A stretch of 6,805 bases of DNA from Casimicrobiaceae bacterium (GTDB lineage Bacteria; Pseudomonadota; Gammaproteobacteria; Burkholderiales; Casimicrobiaceae). Below are positions 6,607-6,805 of the stretch, one piece after another (within the stretch, counting starts at the first letter, position 1; each line of letters begins with the position of its first letter). Both the position numbers and the translations under genes were made by a program. Where the stretch lies: NCBI GenBank assembly GCA_955652025.1, contig CATPAO010000215.1, positions 1 to 6,805 of the forward strand, read 5' to 3'. Under the pieces are notes generated by a model, which was given only the letters and a program-made list of their open reading frames with translations, made no database searches and was not told the origin of the DNA.

Positions 6607-6805
6607 CTAAAGGATTCCCGCGCCGCGTGCCCATTTGTATTTTGCCCCTAATACGGCGACCGGCATCTCGGTCGAGTACGGATAGGCCGGAATGCCGTGG
6701 TCGAACAGGTATTCGGCCGCCTCCTCGACTTGCACGTCGCCCGCCAGCGATGCCACGATCGGCTTCTCGATGCCCTTGGCCCGCATCGCGTCGACGACTT
6801 CGACC
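6607..6805 (-). CDS. C-terminal end of an NDP-forming acyl-CoA ligase family protein (5' part beyond the window)
   Basis: The frame is open from the right edge to a TAG at 6609-6607 and encodes 65 residues, including EKPIVASLAGD, VEEAAEYLFDHGIPAYPYST and VAVLGAKYKWARGAG. The pattern of a KPIV-A-AG strand, an EEAA helix, a GIP-YP segment and a helix ending near a YxW-type position is how the succinyl-CoA-synthetase-like alpha domain of ADP-forming acetyl/acyl-CoA synthetases ends. Such enzymes link CoA-thioester formation to ATP through a phosphohistidine. The catalytic histidine, CoA-binding and ATP-grasp parts would lie off the window. It is followed on the same strand by the OFA transporter with a gap of about 190 bases, so the two may be co-transcribed. 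The substrate is not visible; oxalate or formate activation is inferred only from the transporter. Family confidence is moderate because the fragment is short. Confidence 0.65.
   Translation of the reverse strand, partial: VEVVDAMRAKGIEKPIVASLAGDVQVEEAAEYLFDHGIPAYPYSTEMPVAVLGAKYKWARGAGIL

Noticed and set aside
5645..6610. 321-codon plus-strand frame antisense to the transporter
   Set aside because: It is rich in charged residues and His and is a mirror of the hydrophobic membrane segments on the real strand.

Overview
The window is GC-rich with strong G/C preference at third codon positions. Its MetK, Sua5 and OFA-type transporter sequences look like those of Burkholderia sensu lato (Betaproteobacteria), but the species cannot be named from sequence alone. 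Six protein-coding genes fill almost all of it. No tRNA, rRNA, CRISPR array, transposase or phage gene was seen.

Left part (1-1962): two housekeeping genes are transcribed away from each other. metK (S-adenosylmethionine synthetase, minus strand) runs off the left edge, so only its N-terminal 244 residues are present. sua5 (threonylcarbamoyl-AMP synthase, the first step of tRNA t6A37 synthesis, plus strand) is complete. The 234 bp between them holds an AT-richer promoter-like stretch, a perfect GC hairpin on the metK side and a palindromic repeat-like element that runs into the sua5 ribosome binding site. A small hairpin followed by a T run lies after sua5.

Middle part (2054-5056): this is a compact pair of diverging genes that I read as a malonate module. 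On the minus strand is a single 452-residue protein resembling the beta (MdcD) and gamma (MdcE) subunits of biotin-independent malonate decarboxylase joined end to end. On the plus strand is MatB, malonyl-CoA synthetase. No alpha subunit, acyl-carrier protein or prosthetic-group genes accompany the fusion here, and the gene next downstream is sua5 on the opposite strand. The pairing suggests, but does not prove, that MatB makes malonyl-CoA and the fused carboxyltransferase-like protein decarboxylates a malonyl thioester without the usual Mdc complex. This is the most interesting point of the window.

Right part (5078-6805): two minus-strand genes, probably the end of an oxalate-utilisation locus. 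The upstream gene is the last 65 codons of a protein resembling the C-terminus of an NDP-forming acyl-CoA ligase. Downstream of it is a complete OFA-family major facilitator close to oxalate:formate antiporters, with the arginine and lysine known to be needed in OxlT. Both convergent junctions (sua5/mdcDE and matB/transporter) are tight, so the malonate pair is a self-contained block between housekeeping genes and a separate transport/activation locus.
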